From Trametes villosa (lineage: Eukaryota > Basidiomycota > Agaricomycetes > Polyporales > Polyporaceae): 64,000 bases of DNA. The translations under genes and the position numbers were made by a program. The notes beneath the pieces were generated by a model that was given only the letters and a program-made list of their open reading frames with translations, ran no database searches and was not told the origin of the DNA. Within the stretch, counting starts at the first letter, position 1; each line of letters begins with the position of its first letter. This document shows, piece after piece, positions 45,419-62,624 of the stretch. The stretch lies in contig PUDQ02000079.1 of the NCBI GenBank assembly GCA_002964805.2, forward strand, positions 462,114-526,113, read 5' to 3'.

Positions 45419-46859
45419 ATGGCCTTCAAACTGCTCTCTTCCTTCGTTGCTCTCGCCGCTGCCCTCCAGGGCGTGAACGCTGGTATGCACTGATTCCTCC
45501 GTGAAACATTTCAGTCGTTGACGTGCTGTTCTGTAGCCGCGTTGAACCGTCGCGTCGCTTGCCCCGACGGCGTCCACACCGCCAGCAACGAGGCCTGCTG
45601 CCAGCTGTTCGCCATTCGCGATGACCTCCAGAAGAACCTGTTCGACGGCGGCCAGTGCAACGCCGAGGCGCACGAGTCTCTCCGTCTGACCTTTCACGAC
45701 GCCATCGCCATCTCGCCCGCTCTCGAGGCGCAGGGCAAGTTCGGGTCAGTCGTCCCTTGGATGTGTCCTCCGATGCAGCCGCTAACTGGGCGTCGGCACG
45801 TAGTGGCGGAGGTGCTGACGGTTCGATCGCCATTTTCTCGCACATTGAGACGGCCTTCCACCCCAACATCGGCCTGGACGAGGTCGTCGAGAAGCAGCGG
45901 CCGTTCATCGAGCGCCACAACCTCGGCGTTGCTGACTTGTAGGTCTCAATCAATGCAGCGTCCACATGCAGGTCGCTCACAACTGCCTTATAGCATCCAA
46001 TTCGCCGGTGCTCTCGGTGCTTCGAACTGCCCCGGTGCCCCTCAGCTCTCTGCCTTCGTTGGTCGCAAGGACGCTACTCAGCCCGCTCCCGACGGCCTGG
46101 TCCCGGAGCCGTTCCACACCCCCGACATGATATTCGACCGTCTCGCGGACGCGTCCCAGGGCGAGTTCGACCCGATCCTGACCGTGTGGCTGCTCACCGC
46201 GCACACCGTCGCCGCCGCGAACGACGTCGACCCGACGATCCCCGGCTCGCCCTTCGACTCCACCCCGGGCCAGTTCGACTCGCAGTTCTTCCTCGAGACG
46301 CAGCTCAAGGGCACCCTCTTCCCTGGGGACGGCCCGAACAAGGGCGAGGTCGAGTCGCCGCTGCACGGCGAGTTCCGCCTGCAGTCGGACTTCGCGATCG
46401 CGCGCGACTCGCGTACTGCGTGCGAGTGGCAGTCGTTCGTCAACAACCAGACGAAGGTCCAGCAGATGTTCCAGTTCGTCTTCCACGACCTCTCCCTCTT
46501 CGGCCAGAACATCGACGACCTCGTTGACTGCACGGAAGTGGTGCGTCGCTATCGCGTTACTGTCACGAGGTGTATGTGTCTGACTTTGGTTCGCGTAGAT
46601 TCCCATCCCGAAGCCTCTCCGCCAGGCCACGCACTTCCCCGCCGGCTTCACCGTTCGCGACATCGAGCACGCTGTAAGCCTCTCTCGCAATCATACTCGC
46701 GTTTTTGTGCTGAACTTGGTACTCAGTGCGCGGAGACTCCCTTCCCCACCCTCCCGACCCAACCCGGCCCGAAGACCTCTGTTGCCCCCGTGTAAGAGCA
46801 CATTCACTGTGCCAAATAGGCGTAACGTACTGATATGCGTGTCCTCCAGTCTCCCTTGA
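45419..46859 (+). CDS. Lignin peroxidase-type class II peroxidase (copy 1)
   Basis: Seven exons, 45419-45482, 45537-45744, 45804-45938, 45994-46540, 46599-46673, 46727-46791 and 46850-46859, give 367 residues. A signal peptide ([20 protein letters not shown]) is followed by a short pro-part ending in Arg-Arg before VACPDG. The distal haem site is [15 protein letters not shown] and the proximal His is in [12 protein letters not shown]. The eight cysteines of class II peroxidases are present. A Trp lies five residues before the proximal His, the position of Trp171 of lignin peroxidase, which oxidises bulky non-phenolic lignin units. Two of three Mn ligands are absent: CNAEAHE has Ala for the first Glu and AAANDVD has Asn for the Asp. 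The last exon adds only Leu-Pro before TGA. Confidence 0.93.
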
Positions 46860-49800
46860 AGGGTTCAAAGCTTGTTTCCAGTGACATAAGTCACTATAGA
46901 AGTTTGGCTCTTATGTGATCGTCGATTAACGCTTCCTTCGCTCCGTCTTCTGCTCCTCCGGCCCGGTGTCTACTCGCGAGCGAGTTGTTGTATTATCAGG
47001 GAATACGATGTTGAATAAACTGTTTGACGTATGCAATATTCGGGATACGCTCGCTGGGAAGAATCCTATAGCTCCGCGCACAGGGCAGGCGCCTCTATCC
47101 GACCCATACCCAAGCGCGACTGGTAAGCATAACCGAAGCTTACCTTGCTCAGTTTTCTTCCACTGAATCTTGGATCCGTGGGGAGTAGACACACCTACAG
47201 ACCGCACCGTGACGTCCCATGAATCCTCACGCGATCCTCTCTTCGGAGTGAAAGCCTCATACACTTGTAACTATAGCTGTCACCGTACCTCCTCCGAGAA
47301 TCCTCCTAACCTTGCGAAGGCGTCCCGTTGCTCTTGTTGCGTGCTGTGGTCACTGGATCCTGCGCCGCCCTATTCTCGTCATCGAGCGCTGATCAAAGAG
47401 CCGCCTGACTGGCGGGGCTCGGATGCATACCCATTCAAACACGCTGCATGAAGTGCTTGCGACGTCTGCGAGCACCGCCACGGTCAGCATGTAGCAGTCC
47501 CATGACATTGCGCCCGCTATCCGTGCCCGTGCAATTCAGTCGGCGGGCAGGTTGATGTCTAAGGATCCACGACGGCGTGATAGAGGGTCAAGGTTTAGCT
47601 CAACAATCCTTTGCAGGCCGCCACCATTGATTCCTATAGGGAAGTCGGATGCCGTTGACTCGTAGTACTCGAATTGCAAGAGAGTATGCGTACCCCCAGC
47701 TCTTTGCAGTAGGTCATCATCGAACCACCTCAGTCTGAGGATTCGTATCTCGCTGTGCCGCGGCGGCATCTTTGTATCGCGAACCCCCGAGCTTGTGACA
47801 CCTGCAAGTTTAGTTGGAATCATATTCGGACACGGCGTCTAACAGTAAGAAGCGGCCGTCTGCTGGAGTTTGCCTGAGTCAAAGTTGAAAGCGTGGCGAG
47901 TTTACCGAGAGGCGGTACTGGCAGTCATTTGCGAGTACTAGCATATGTGTTGGCCATGGTGGTAGAGCTCGAAGCTCGAAGTTTTGAAAGCTTGAGGCAC
48001 GGTGGCCTCGGAGGCGCCCGTGTGGCGCGGCGGCATCGCGCGCTCAATCGAGTCGTTCGAGGCACGACAACTTGAACCGCCCACTCACTCGCCCTTACGC
48101 TCGCTCTCGCCATCGTCTGAGGACTCTCGCGGCCGTAAGCTATGGTGCTGGGTGACTCAGCCCTATACTCGAGCTTGGACTCCTAGCAAGCGCTACTCGT
48201 TCCAAAGAAGGGTTCCTGGTACCTAACCCGTGCCCCGGTTGTACGGCACAGCTACCGCCCCTCCAGGTCAAGTCCATGGGACACGATCCCTTTTTGCTAT
48301 CTGCGCGAAACTCTCTCCCACTGCCTCCGTGACATGTCGCTCGTCCGGCGAGGTACACCGTTGTCTCTAGCGCGCCTCCTGTCTGCTTCACTGGCACCTT
48401 GACGTATCGGCTGGACGCGTCATCTGGGAAACATCTACCCCCAAGTGACACGACTCTCATGGACGTGGGGTGACCACCGAGCTGTCGGTTCCTCGGCATC
48501 AAGGGCAACACTGCAACATCTCAAGGCTGAAAATCGTTCACACCGCGCTCTACAACGTCTACGCTAAAAAGAATGGACGTTGTGCCGTGCCGTGTGCCGG
48601 GATCAATACCAAGCCTGCGCGCCTTTGCCGTGTCACCTTCTCATGCTCAGAGCACTACGTATCTCAGGGTATTATTGACCATGGGACGCGTTGCTATTAT
48701 TGGGCACACACCACAACAGGCTTGGTGCTCACGTCCAGACCTGCGGCTCGCATCTCACGCACGCCTTTCTGCTATAGGATTGTCACAGTCAGACGGACAG
48801 TGTACTCAGATTTCGGTGAAATGCGTCTTTGTTGGACGCGTACGCGTTTTGTAAGGTTTTCGTTTGCCGCACTGAATCCGTCGCACTCGTGGTTATCGAC
48901 CTAGACAACGACGCTCGTATAACATCGGTGAGTACTAGTCTAGTCTTACAAAGCACCACTTTATTTTCCTCTGTGAATACGTTGCGTGTGAAGTGCTCAA
49001 ATTAACCTTTCACTGCATCCGAGTAGGGCGCGGCTGTCGATCTGCCGTCTCGGAGCCGACACCGCATACATTCTCAGCGGGACCGCGGTGCACAACCGAT
49101 CCTGGTAAGTCGTCCGCTACGATCCTTCAAGCTGGATGCTCATTCGTTATATTGCTTCAGGACGATTCTCTCCTCGACCGCTCACAGTCTCCCTATCACC
49201 ATACGTCGCAGGTAGGCAGAGAAGCCCATAGCAGAACTTTGATCTAACATAGCTCCGTATCGCCCCGTATCTGTCTTTAGGCAGCTTCTGAGCGGTCTTC
49301 TCGAGATGCTTTAGGCCAAGGTCCCCGTTTACGGCTGGTCTCTCGGTGCCGTATCTAGAGGCTAAGCGATGTGAACGCGTCGCGCGCGGGTCCGGCCTGC
49401 TACGCTCCCGACGTGCCGCCGCTACCTAGAGCTGTAAAGCATTATGGGACTTGAGCAGCAGGGACCTATGCTCTGGTCACTATGAACGATGCCGCTCGGA
49501 CGGCAGCTATCTTCGCGAAGCCAGTAGCCCCTTCCGGAGCGTCAACTATCTGCCGCCCTCGGAGTTTAGGCATGGCATGTTTGCTGTTGACAGTAGGTTC
49601 ATCTCTCACCGCTTAGGGCGACAGGTGCAGTTTGTTGACGCCGATACCGCCCTCCGTTCACAGCGCATTACGGCAGGAGCTCGAATTGAGCTCACGAACA
49701 AGGGCGGCCCTGGCGGGGAAGAGTCACGACGGTCGCACAATACGTCGTGATTGGCCGCATCCTGCAAGGCACCCGACACACCAGTTTTGTGGACGCTCTC

Positions 49801-49990
49801 TCCAGCGCCGTCCGTAGCGGTGGTGCTGTCCACGACACCGAGAATAGTGGAATGGTCGAGCCGCCATTGGACGCTACAGTCGTTCTGCGGACTCGGAGCA
49901 CTTCGTACCAACCCTTGGCGGCGGAGAGCCGGCAACGACCTTGCAGAGATACCGTCCGGTCTGTTCGATATTCTGGGGCCGCTCTCGACG
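46860..49990. other. Region between peroxidases 1 and 2
   Basis: About 3.1 kb. Only short unrelated open frames; no peroxidase fragment, transposase or RNA gene was recognised. It is likely upstream regulatory sequence of peroxidase 2 plus diverged filler. Confidence 0.45.
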
Positions 49991-49997
49991 TATAAAA
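49991..49997 (+). promoter_or_regulatory. TATA box of peroxidase 2
   Basis: TATAAAA, 83 bp before the ATG at 50074. Block CCTCAGAGCACTCAAG follows at 50021-50036, identical in peroxidase 3. Confidence 0.8.
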
Positions 49998-50073
49998 GAG
50001 CTCATGACATTGCCCAGAGACCTCAGAGCACTCAAGTTCTCCTCCCTTCATCTCTCGACAACTCGGCGGCGAC

Positions 50074-51553
50074 ATGGCATTCAGAACCCTGCTCTCCATC
50101 GTCTCTCTGGCGGCGGCCCTCCAAGGCGCGACTGGTATGTGGACGGTGCTCCCGAAGTCGGGATCCCTCGCTCCAGCGATCTGACGCTCTTTGGCCCGCT
50201 AGCTGCGTTGACCCGCCGTGTCTCCTGTCCTGACGGCGTGAACACCGCGACGAACGCCGCGTGCTGCCAGCTTTTTGCTGTGCGCGAGGATCTTCAACAG
50301 AACCTCTTCCACGGCGGTCTCTGCACCGCCGAGGCGCACGAGTCTCTCCGCCTGACGTTCCACGACGCCATTGCCATCTCCCCAGCTCGTGAACAGCAGG
50401 GCATCTTCGGGTACGTGCTCGCCGCCTTACGCGTCCTTGATGGGCCTTTTTAACGATGGCCGAACGTATAGCGGCGGAGGCGCGGACGGTTCCATCGCCA
50501 TCTTCCCGGAGATCGAGACGAACTTCCACCCCAACATCGGTCTCGACGAGATCGTCCAGTTGCAGAAGCCGTTTGTTGCGCGCCACAACCTCTCGGTCGC
50601 CGACTTGTAAGCATCTGGCCCTCATTCAGTGCTCAGTATATGGCGCTGACCCCCCTTCTAAGCATCCAATTCGCCGGCGCTATCGGTGCCTCGAACTGCG
50701 CGGGTGCTCCCCAGCTCTCCGCCTTCGTTGGCCGTATTGATGCCACTCAACCCGCTCCCGACGGTCTGGTGCCCGAGCCATTCCACACCCCGGACCAGAT
50801 CTTCGCCCGCCTCGCCGACGCCTCTCAGGGCGAGTTCGACGAGATCCTCACCGTCTGGCTCCTCGTCGCGCACACCGTTGCCGCCGCGAACGACGTCGAC
50901 CCGACGGTCCCCGGCTCGCCCTTCGACTCGACGCCCGAGGTCTGGGACACCCAGTTCTTCGTCGAGGTGCTCCTGAACGGCACGACGTTCCCCGGCACCG
51001 GCAACAACCAGGGTGAGGTCGCGTCGCCCATCCAGGGCGAGTTCCGCCTGCAGTCCGACTTTGCGATCGCGCGCGACAGCCGCTCGGCGTGCGAGTGGCA
51101 GTCGTTCGTCGACAACCAGCCGAAGGCGCAGGCGATGTTCCAGTTCGTCTTCCACGACCTCTCGATCCTCGGCCAGGACATCAACTCGCTTGTTGACTGC
51201 ACTGAAGTCGTGCGTACTGTTTGCGCCCTCAGACGTGTCTAGCGTTGTAGGCTCATTTTGCGCGCAGGTCCCGGTCCCGGCGCCGCTCCAGGGCGTGACC
51301 CACTTCCCGGCCGGCTTGACCGTGAACGACATTGATCAGCCTGTGCGTTCTGTTTCATGTTCAACTTAACGCGATGCTGATTATAGGACGTCACGCCTAA
51401 CAGTGCGTCGAGACGCCCTTCCCAACTCTCCCGACCGACCCCGGTCCGGCCACCTCCGTTGCTCCTGTGTAAGTCACCATGCTTGTCGTAACGATTCTGA
51501 GTCTAATTGGTTTTCCCTCCTCTAGCCCTCTTCCGCCGGCGGGCGAGCAGTAG
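50074..51553 (+). CDS. Lignin peroxidase-type class II peroxidase (copy 2)
   Basis: Seven exons, 50074-50134, 50203-50410, 50472-50606, 50663-51209, 51268-51342, 51404-51468 and 51526-51553, give 372 residues. Exon lengths 2-6 are identical to those of copy 1 (208, 135, 547, 75, 65 nt), so the two are tandem duplicates. Signal peptide [20 protein letters not shown], then LTRR before VSCPDG. The distal site is [15 protein letters not shown] and the proximal site [12 protein letters not shown], with the exposed-Trp position occupied. CTAEAHE and AAANDVD lack two Mn ligands. The tail is VPLPPAGEQ, a Pro-rich end typical of secreted lignin peroxidases. It oxidises high-redox aromatic substrates with hydrogen peroxide outside the cell. 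Confidence 0.93.
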
Positions 51554-53683
51554 ATCGAAGATGTTTGCGCGAGGCACATTTGGGTCGCGGTGTCGTTAAA
51601 GACTGGCGTGGCTCATGGTTCATGGTTTCTCCCATCCCTGTTCGGATTCTAGTGTTGTTTGGGTACCACCATAGCAGTGGGGTGTTGTACGATGGGTATA
51701 AATGATGATGATGCTGTACACTTACTCATCGGAGCGTGCACTCCGGACTCAGGTTTGAGTCGTGCGACGCTCGGCATCGGTAGATCTGCTGTTCTAACGG
51801 CCAACGCTGAGGCCGATGGGGTATAGCAGGGCAACCCTATGGGAGACCACGCTGTTCCGCAGCCCTCAAGCATCGCAATTATTGGAACCATCTCTCGCTC
51901 ATTCATGGAATGCCAGCCCAACTCCCGGCCGAGCGACCTCACTGAAGGCCGGGTTGCCGGGCCGCTGTAACAGGATCTCACCAGCGTTCCTTTGGCGCCG
52001 GGAAGCGGACGGGCGCCTCAGGCGGGACGACTTGTGTCCGGCCCACGTCGACGACTGCAACGACGACGCCAGCATAGGCAGCCCATGGTAGACTCGCATC
52101 GTTACTCCAGATATTTTCGGGAAAATTCGACTGGTATGTTCATTTTGGCATGTGAAAACGTTGCTCTGATAGCTTAGGAACAATCCCAGCCGCTTGTAGG
52201 ACTCGTATCGTTATGCCAGTGCATGGAGGCCTTAATGAACCTCTGGCGTATGCCGGAAACTTGTCATTGTGCTGAATAGGCACCCTCGGTCGAACTAATG
52301 CTACACGAGAGGCGTCAAACTGCTCTTTGTTTCGCACAGGCTCGTTCCCGCATCCATTCTTCAGGTACCGAGCTAATAACAGACATGCGATATGAGAAAA
52401 TGTGCAACGGTCAGTGTGCTATTCCGGGAAAGCCTACTGACAATCGGCATGCCGCACAGGCCCGGTCTACTCACGTCTATTTTGACCTTCTTCTGCCGGT
52501 CTTCACCCGGTGGTCGCGGTGGGAATGAGTATGCGACCCGTGTCACCAGCACCATAGCTAGTGCTTATCGTCGGCGCAACAACGGCACGGGTTTGCAAGT
52601 TTATCGCCTTGCAGGTATAATCCGGATGGCTGCACCGTTCTTCCAGTACGTCTATCATTCTGAGTCGTCTCGGCCTGACCTGCTGTCTAACCTTCGTAAT
52701 GGCTAGGCGTATAGCGCATCGCGCTGTGGTTGGACGACATTACACTGTGCAATGGCTGATCGTAGAGAAAACAACCTCAAATAAGCGTTCACTTACCTTC
52801 ACGCGACGGAGGGTACCCAGTCATCGGATGAGGCGTCACTTCCGGATAAGGGAGGCCGCCGTGGCTCCCACCAGGCGGACTGCCGGCCGTTGCACACAGA
52901 CGCTCGCCTCACGTTCATCCGGTTTTACAATTCTATGCGCAAAATCTTCCATCTCCATGTCTAGAAATTGGATGGCCTTCGGAGACTCCGACAAGCCCGC
53001 TCAGTGACACTCGCGTTGCACTCGAAGGTCAGAGTTCATCTAAACGCATGCTGGCCTCGACTCCAATTAATCTTCTCTGTCCTTGCATGTAGCCATGCCA
53101 ATGGGAAGCGAACGCAGGCATATTGACGGCACATTTCTGCGAGCGCCTTCTGTTTGAATTGCTGGGAGTTATCTCGATCATGGGCGTACTCTCCCGTCAG
53201 TGACACGGCTCCGCCTGCCGCTCTGCCAAGCGCAGATCCAGGGCCTTCGATCACGCGTCGGCGGTGAAGAGGATGCGGTGCGGCCGATTGTTGGCTTCTT
53301 GCTCACTACCGCTGGCGGACATGAGTGCCTGCTGACCTCGCGCCCCCTCAAATTCACAGAAAGCGGCAGCAACGTCGGGCTCCGGTACACACGCACAATC
53401 AAACATCATGGAAAGAGGCTCCGTAGCGTCGCACAGGGTGCGGGGATTGGTTGCACGCACGACGCATCGCGAGACTCCGACGCTGTGGATGCGTAGGACT
53501 GCCTCAGGACTGTGGCAGCGGAAAGTACTCTAACAACAATAGCGGAATGTATGGACTGTCATTGGCCATGGCAAGCCTACAGGCTCCGTCACGCCTGGTC
53601 CTTGAGCCACTGCTGCAGAGGAAGCGGCACCGTAGACATAGCGTATGTCATTTATCCTCATTTTCGCTACCGCTCCAGAGACG
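51554..53683. other. Region between peroxidases 2 and 3
   Basis: About 2.1 kb with short open frames on both strands and no recognised domain. Probably regulatory and filler sequence. Confidence 0.45.
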
Positions 53684-53690
53684 TATAAAA
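53684..53690 (+). promoter_or_regulatory. TATA box of peroxidase 3
   Basis: TATAAAA, 73 bp before the ATG at 53757. CCTCAGAGCACTCAAG follows at 53713-53728, the same 16 nt as at peroxidase 2. Confidence 0.8.
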
Positions 53691-53756
53691 GACCAGCCAT
53701 ACTGATCGGAATCCTCAGAGCACTCAAGCCTCGTTCTCTTTCAGCCCCAGTTCGAC

Positions 53757-58508
<4,752 letters not shown>

Positions 58509-60621
58509 ACGATCGTTTAGAGAGGAAGGCCTCTGGACTCTGGCTGTCGAAGCCCTCAGCTTTCCCCCTTTATACGGTTGTTTGTCCTCGGGTCTCTGTT
58601 TATGCCGCGAGTCGTTGTATACGCTCGCCCATTCTGCAATTATACTGTGTTCATGCGATCCCTGCCGCATGCTCAGCGAAAGTTACACGTCAAACAAGAC
58701 GTTCCACGACAGTGTCGCGTCCACAGCTCAGACGCAACCACAAACAACATACCCCAAGGACTGGATAAACCAGCGTAAGGGTCCTATACAGTCGCAAATA
58801 GCGCTAGCATTGAACTCAACATATGCGGCAACGCCGGATGGTACCAACCATGGGGTCATTGAGCGCAACACGGTACCAACACAAAGGGCTTGGTCATTCA
58901 GTGCGGAATGCTACCGCGTCCACGCAGACCCCCGAGCGACTGGCAATGCACACGCGTGCCGATGCCTGATGTTAGGCGTGCCGCGCTCCGCCGCACCGGC
59001 AACTGGGGTGAAAGATATAGCATACATCCAATATACGTACGTACTACACGAGCGGGGAGGCTAGATACAAAGCAGACACGTCAATCATCAGTCGTAGTAA
59101 ATCGTAAGCGTAAGCGTAAACATAGTCGAAGCAGGCGAAAATCGCGAAATCTTGCAAACCGAGTCCTTGCGCCCCAGCTGAGGAGTGCAGATAAAGATAC
59201 AGCACGCACAGAGAAACTCTTTGGGGAAGGAGAAAGCAAGGGGAAGGAAGAGGAGTGAAGGGCTACGGCGGTGAAGGCGGAGGTGGTTGTGTCCGTCGCC
59301 GCCGCCCCTTCTTCGTCGGCTTCGGGATCTCCACCGGGCGCTGGCACGTCGGGCAGCGCCCCGACACGTCCGTCAGCCACGGGTCCACGCAGGATTGCTG
59401 TGCAGACAAAATCAGCTCCCGCGCGTATGCAGAGGAAATGCTCCCAGCCGACATGAGGAAGGTTGAGCAGGCGCACGACGGGGTTCGGACCGTTGAAGCG
59501 GGTGGAGGCAGTCAAGGAACGTTAAGGCTGAAGTTGCCTCGAGCAGATCGGCGCGGTAATCTGGTTCAACCGCGCCCGAGGAAGGTCGATGGGACTTGGT
59601 GGGCGCCGCTATCAGACTCCTCTCTAGAAGACCGGACCTTCCACGAATAGCTAAGCCGCGGACCTGACCACCGAGCTCTCTGCAGATTCCCAGCTCTAAT
59701 AAGTACTAGCCTCGATGCTCCAGCCGTTCTTGCCCTGACTGCATGCGCAAGGTGTCGCCGTTATTACCGTCATCATCGCGGAGGTGCGAGACTCGTGCTA
59801 ACTCGTACTATTTGAGCTGAGTAACTCAGGCAACAGCGCACACGCATGCATGCCACAGGAAGCCCTCGCAAACCGTGCAGACACCGATCTTACCAGGATC
59901 TCGGGTGAGATACATGCATCATCCTGCATCATCGCGATGCGTCGGTGAGTGCCACATTTGTTTAGCACCGGACCCGAGGGCCAGGGCCGAGCGTGCGGGG
60001 ACCCTGGGGTATCGGCAGAGCTGATCAGAGCAACGACGTGCAGCGTGGATGCTTGGCTGTCAAGGACTCGGATTCAGGTTGAAGGCGCCCCTCAACAGCT
60101 CCGAAGATGCAATAGCAAGCGGTCGCTCAGCCCCCTGCGTTGGGCACACGAGGAGCTGTTCGTGTTGACCCGCAACCAAAGCTCGCATACGCGCCGCCTG
60201 CGGGTGTAACGACGCAGACACGCGTGCGGACATCGCGGGCCCGACAGGCACGGAGGGAGCGCGCGCCGGGAGCCAACGCGGGGGCGCACGGCAACAGGCG
60301 CCCGGGTACGGGTCGGGTACGCGGCGCATCAACGGTTCACCCCAGAAGGCAGTTTGCGAATCGCAGCTGCGCGACGCCGCAACCCAAGATCACGGTTTTA
60401 GCACCGTGTTTCGTCAAACGGCGTCGCGGCCGTCAGGCGCCACACATCGATACAATACTCAGCATGTCCCCTCCCGCCCGATCTCTTACTCCCCTCGGGC
60501 CCTCGCGCGTCCCCCGTCTCCTGACGTCGCCCTCCGACCCCTCTCCTATCCTCCTTGCGAGGCCGTTCCTCACTCAACTTACGCCCGGGTCGCTCGTGTG
60601 CCTGACGCCGCTACTTTGTAA
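58509..60621. other. Region between peroxidase 4 and the G-alpha gene
   Basis: About 2.1 kb. It includes a possible RING fragment (separate entry) and a GTAAGC repeat near 59104-59118. The last 200 bp are pyrimidine-rich leader of the G-alpha gene. Otherwise nothing recognised. Confidence 0.45.
59263..59437 (-). pseudogene. Possible RING-finger 3' exon or remnant
   Basis: On the - strand, after a good acceptor (TCTGCACAG), the sequence encodes QSCVDPWLTDVSGRCPTCQR followed by PVEIPKPTKKGRRRR and a Pro-rich end with a stop. This is the second half of a RING-H2 finger (Cys-Val-Asp-Pro-Trp-Leu … Cys-Pro-x-Cys). I could not find the first half (CxxC … HxFH) in the upstream 500 bp, although CTVCEGFL near 59880 is a weak candidate. 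It may be the last exon of a real E3 ligase gene or a decayed piece. Confidence 0.4.
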
Positions 60622-62624
60622 ATGTCCCATTCCTGGCCACCCCCACCGCCGAAGGACGAACCAGAGGCCGAGAGAGCCGCCCGGATAGCCGCGGAAAAGG
60701 AGGCGAAGAGGATCAGGTACGTCCCTGCCGCCCGGCTTTCATGTTTGTATGCCATGCCCACGCGACCCTGGCAGCGATGAAATCGACCGCGCCCTCGAGC
60801 AGGAGAGGCAGGAGCTGCGGAAACACCGGCCGCAGACCAGGATTCTCTTGCTAGGTATGTTGACCTTATCTCTCACCGTGCGTAGTGCTGGGATCTAATT
60901 AGCGGTCACCATGTTAGGGCAAGCCGAGTCTGGCAAGTCGACAATGATCAAGAACTTCCAGCTCTACTTCTGCCCCTCTTCCTTCCAGGCTGAGGTCGAG
61001 GCGTGGCGCGCAGTCATCCATCTTAATCTCGCTCGCTTCGTCAACTATCTCCTCTACGTACTCTCCAACACAAACTCCGGGCCGAGCCGCGACTTCCGCA
61101 TGTTCCAAATGCGCCTCTCCCCGCTGAAGCAGGTCGAACTCATCCTAACGCGCTGCCTCTCCGCGGAGAGCGCGCCGATCGGGACCCCGACGGACGACCG
61201 CCCGCTGGTGCGTCACGAGACCGCGGCGGAGGTCTCCGTACGCGGCGGGACCAGCTGGAAGTCATTCATGCGCCGGCGGCGCGGTTCGCAGTCGAAGGTC
61301 GCGGTGAACCCTGCAGAGATCGAGGATGCGCGCCGAATACTGGACGCATGCAAGGAGGACATCGTCGCGCTATGGAAGAGCCCCGCTATCCGCGCCCTAG
61401 GGCACGAGGGCGTGGACCTCCACCATCACGCGCGGTAGTATGTATCTTTCTCGGGCCTGCCCCTGGAATGTATGCTGAGATGCCTCTGACAGTTTCGTTG
61501 AACACGGCGCCCGTGTGGCGGATATGAAGTATGTTCCGACGACAGGTCAGTCCGCCCCCGCCACGGCCCTGTGGCGCCCCTCACACGGTTCTAGATGACA
61601 TACTGCGCGCACGGGTGCGCACGGTGGGCGTCGAGGAGTACCGCATGACGATGGAGACTGGTATGCCACTCCCTGTCTCCTGCGTTGCCTTCGTCTCATC
61701 TGAAACACATACCTCGACCCGCTAGCGGCGGAGAAAGGCGCGGAGTGGGTCTTCTACGACGTTGGGGGCCAGCGGAGTCAGCGGGGTGAGTGCGCTCGCG
61801 CTGTTGTGTTGCGCCCGGCTGACCGCAGAGATTAGCTTCGTGGGCGTCGTACTTCGAGGACGGTGAGTCGTGTTTCAGCTCGGGCGTTGTTGTACGGGAG
61901 GCTGACTGCGCGCAGTGAACGCCATGATCTTCCTCTGCCCCATGAGCGCGTTCAACCAGCGACTTTCTGAGGATAGGGAGGTCAACCGACTGGTATGCAC
62001 CATTCTAGCTTTCGTGTAATGTTGCGCAAATACTGATAGTGCACGTACGCAGTACGACTCAATGGAACTTTGGGAGACCGTCTGCCGGAGCAAGCTGCTC
62101 AGCAAAGCCACGTTCATTCTCCTACTCAACAAGGCAGATCTGCTGCGTGCCAAGCTCAAAGCGGGTAAGGGCGCTGCCTTCAGACTGTTTGCGGCTGGGC
62201 TTAACTCAGTTGCGTTCAGGCGTCAAATTCAGCAGCTACGTGAAGAACTACGACGTCGACCAGCCGAACACAGTCGAAGTGGTCTCAAATTGTAAGCCCC
62301 GGCCTCGCAGATTCCTGTATCCGGCAGAACTGACGCATAAACATAGGGATACGGAGAGAGATGATGGAGATCCACCGTGTATATTCGTCACGCAAGCGGC
62401 AGCTACATGTACACATTACCTGTGCCATTGTGAGTATTCGGTTGCAAGCTTTAGCACTCCAAGAGACTGACGACTACGACCCAGGACCCGAATCTGATGT
62501 CCGCCGTGTTGAACAGCAGTAAGTCCCTGTGTGGCATGGTGTCGTTGACCGGCTCTAACGTCGGGTTGTTCCAGTTCGCGACGTCATCCTCGTCGACATC
62601 CTCCACCAAACCACGCTCCTGTAA
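60622..62624 (+). CDS. Heterotrimeric G-protein alpha subunit (divergent fungal type)
   Basis: Thirteen exons (60622-60716, 60775-60854, 60918-61434, 61493-61545, 61595-61660, 61726-61785, 61836-61862, 61916-61992, 62053-62164, 62220-62291, 62347-62429, 62485-62518, 62575-62624) give 441 residues with every phase consistent. GTP-binding motifs are complete: P-loop LLLGQAESGKST, switch I ILRARVRTVGVEEY, switch II VFYDVGGQRSQR with the catalytic Gln, NKAD in ILLLNKADLL, and TCAI in HVHITCAID. The C-terminus reads DVILVDILHQTTLL. The protein starts MSHSWPPPPPK, not MGxxxS, so there is no N-myristoylation glycine, and the N-terminus is Pro-rich then a charged helix. A basic insert (KSFMRRRRGSQSK) lies in the helical domain. 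The coupled receptor is unknown. Confidence 0.95.
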
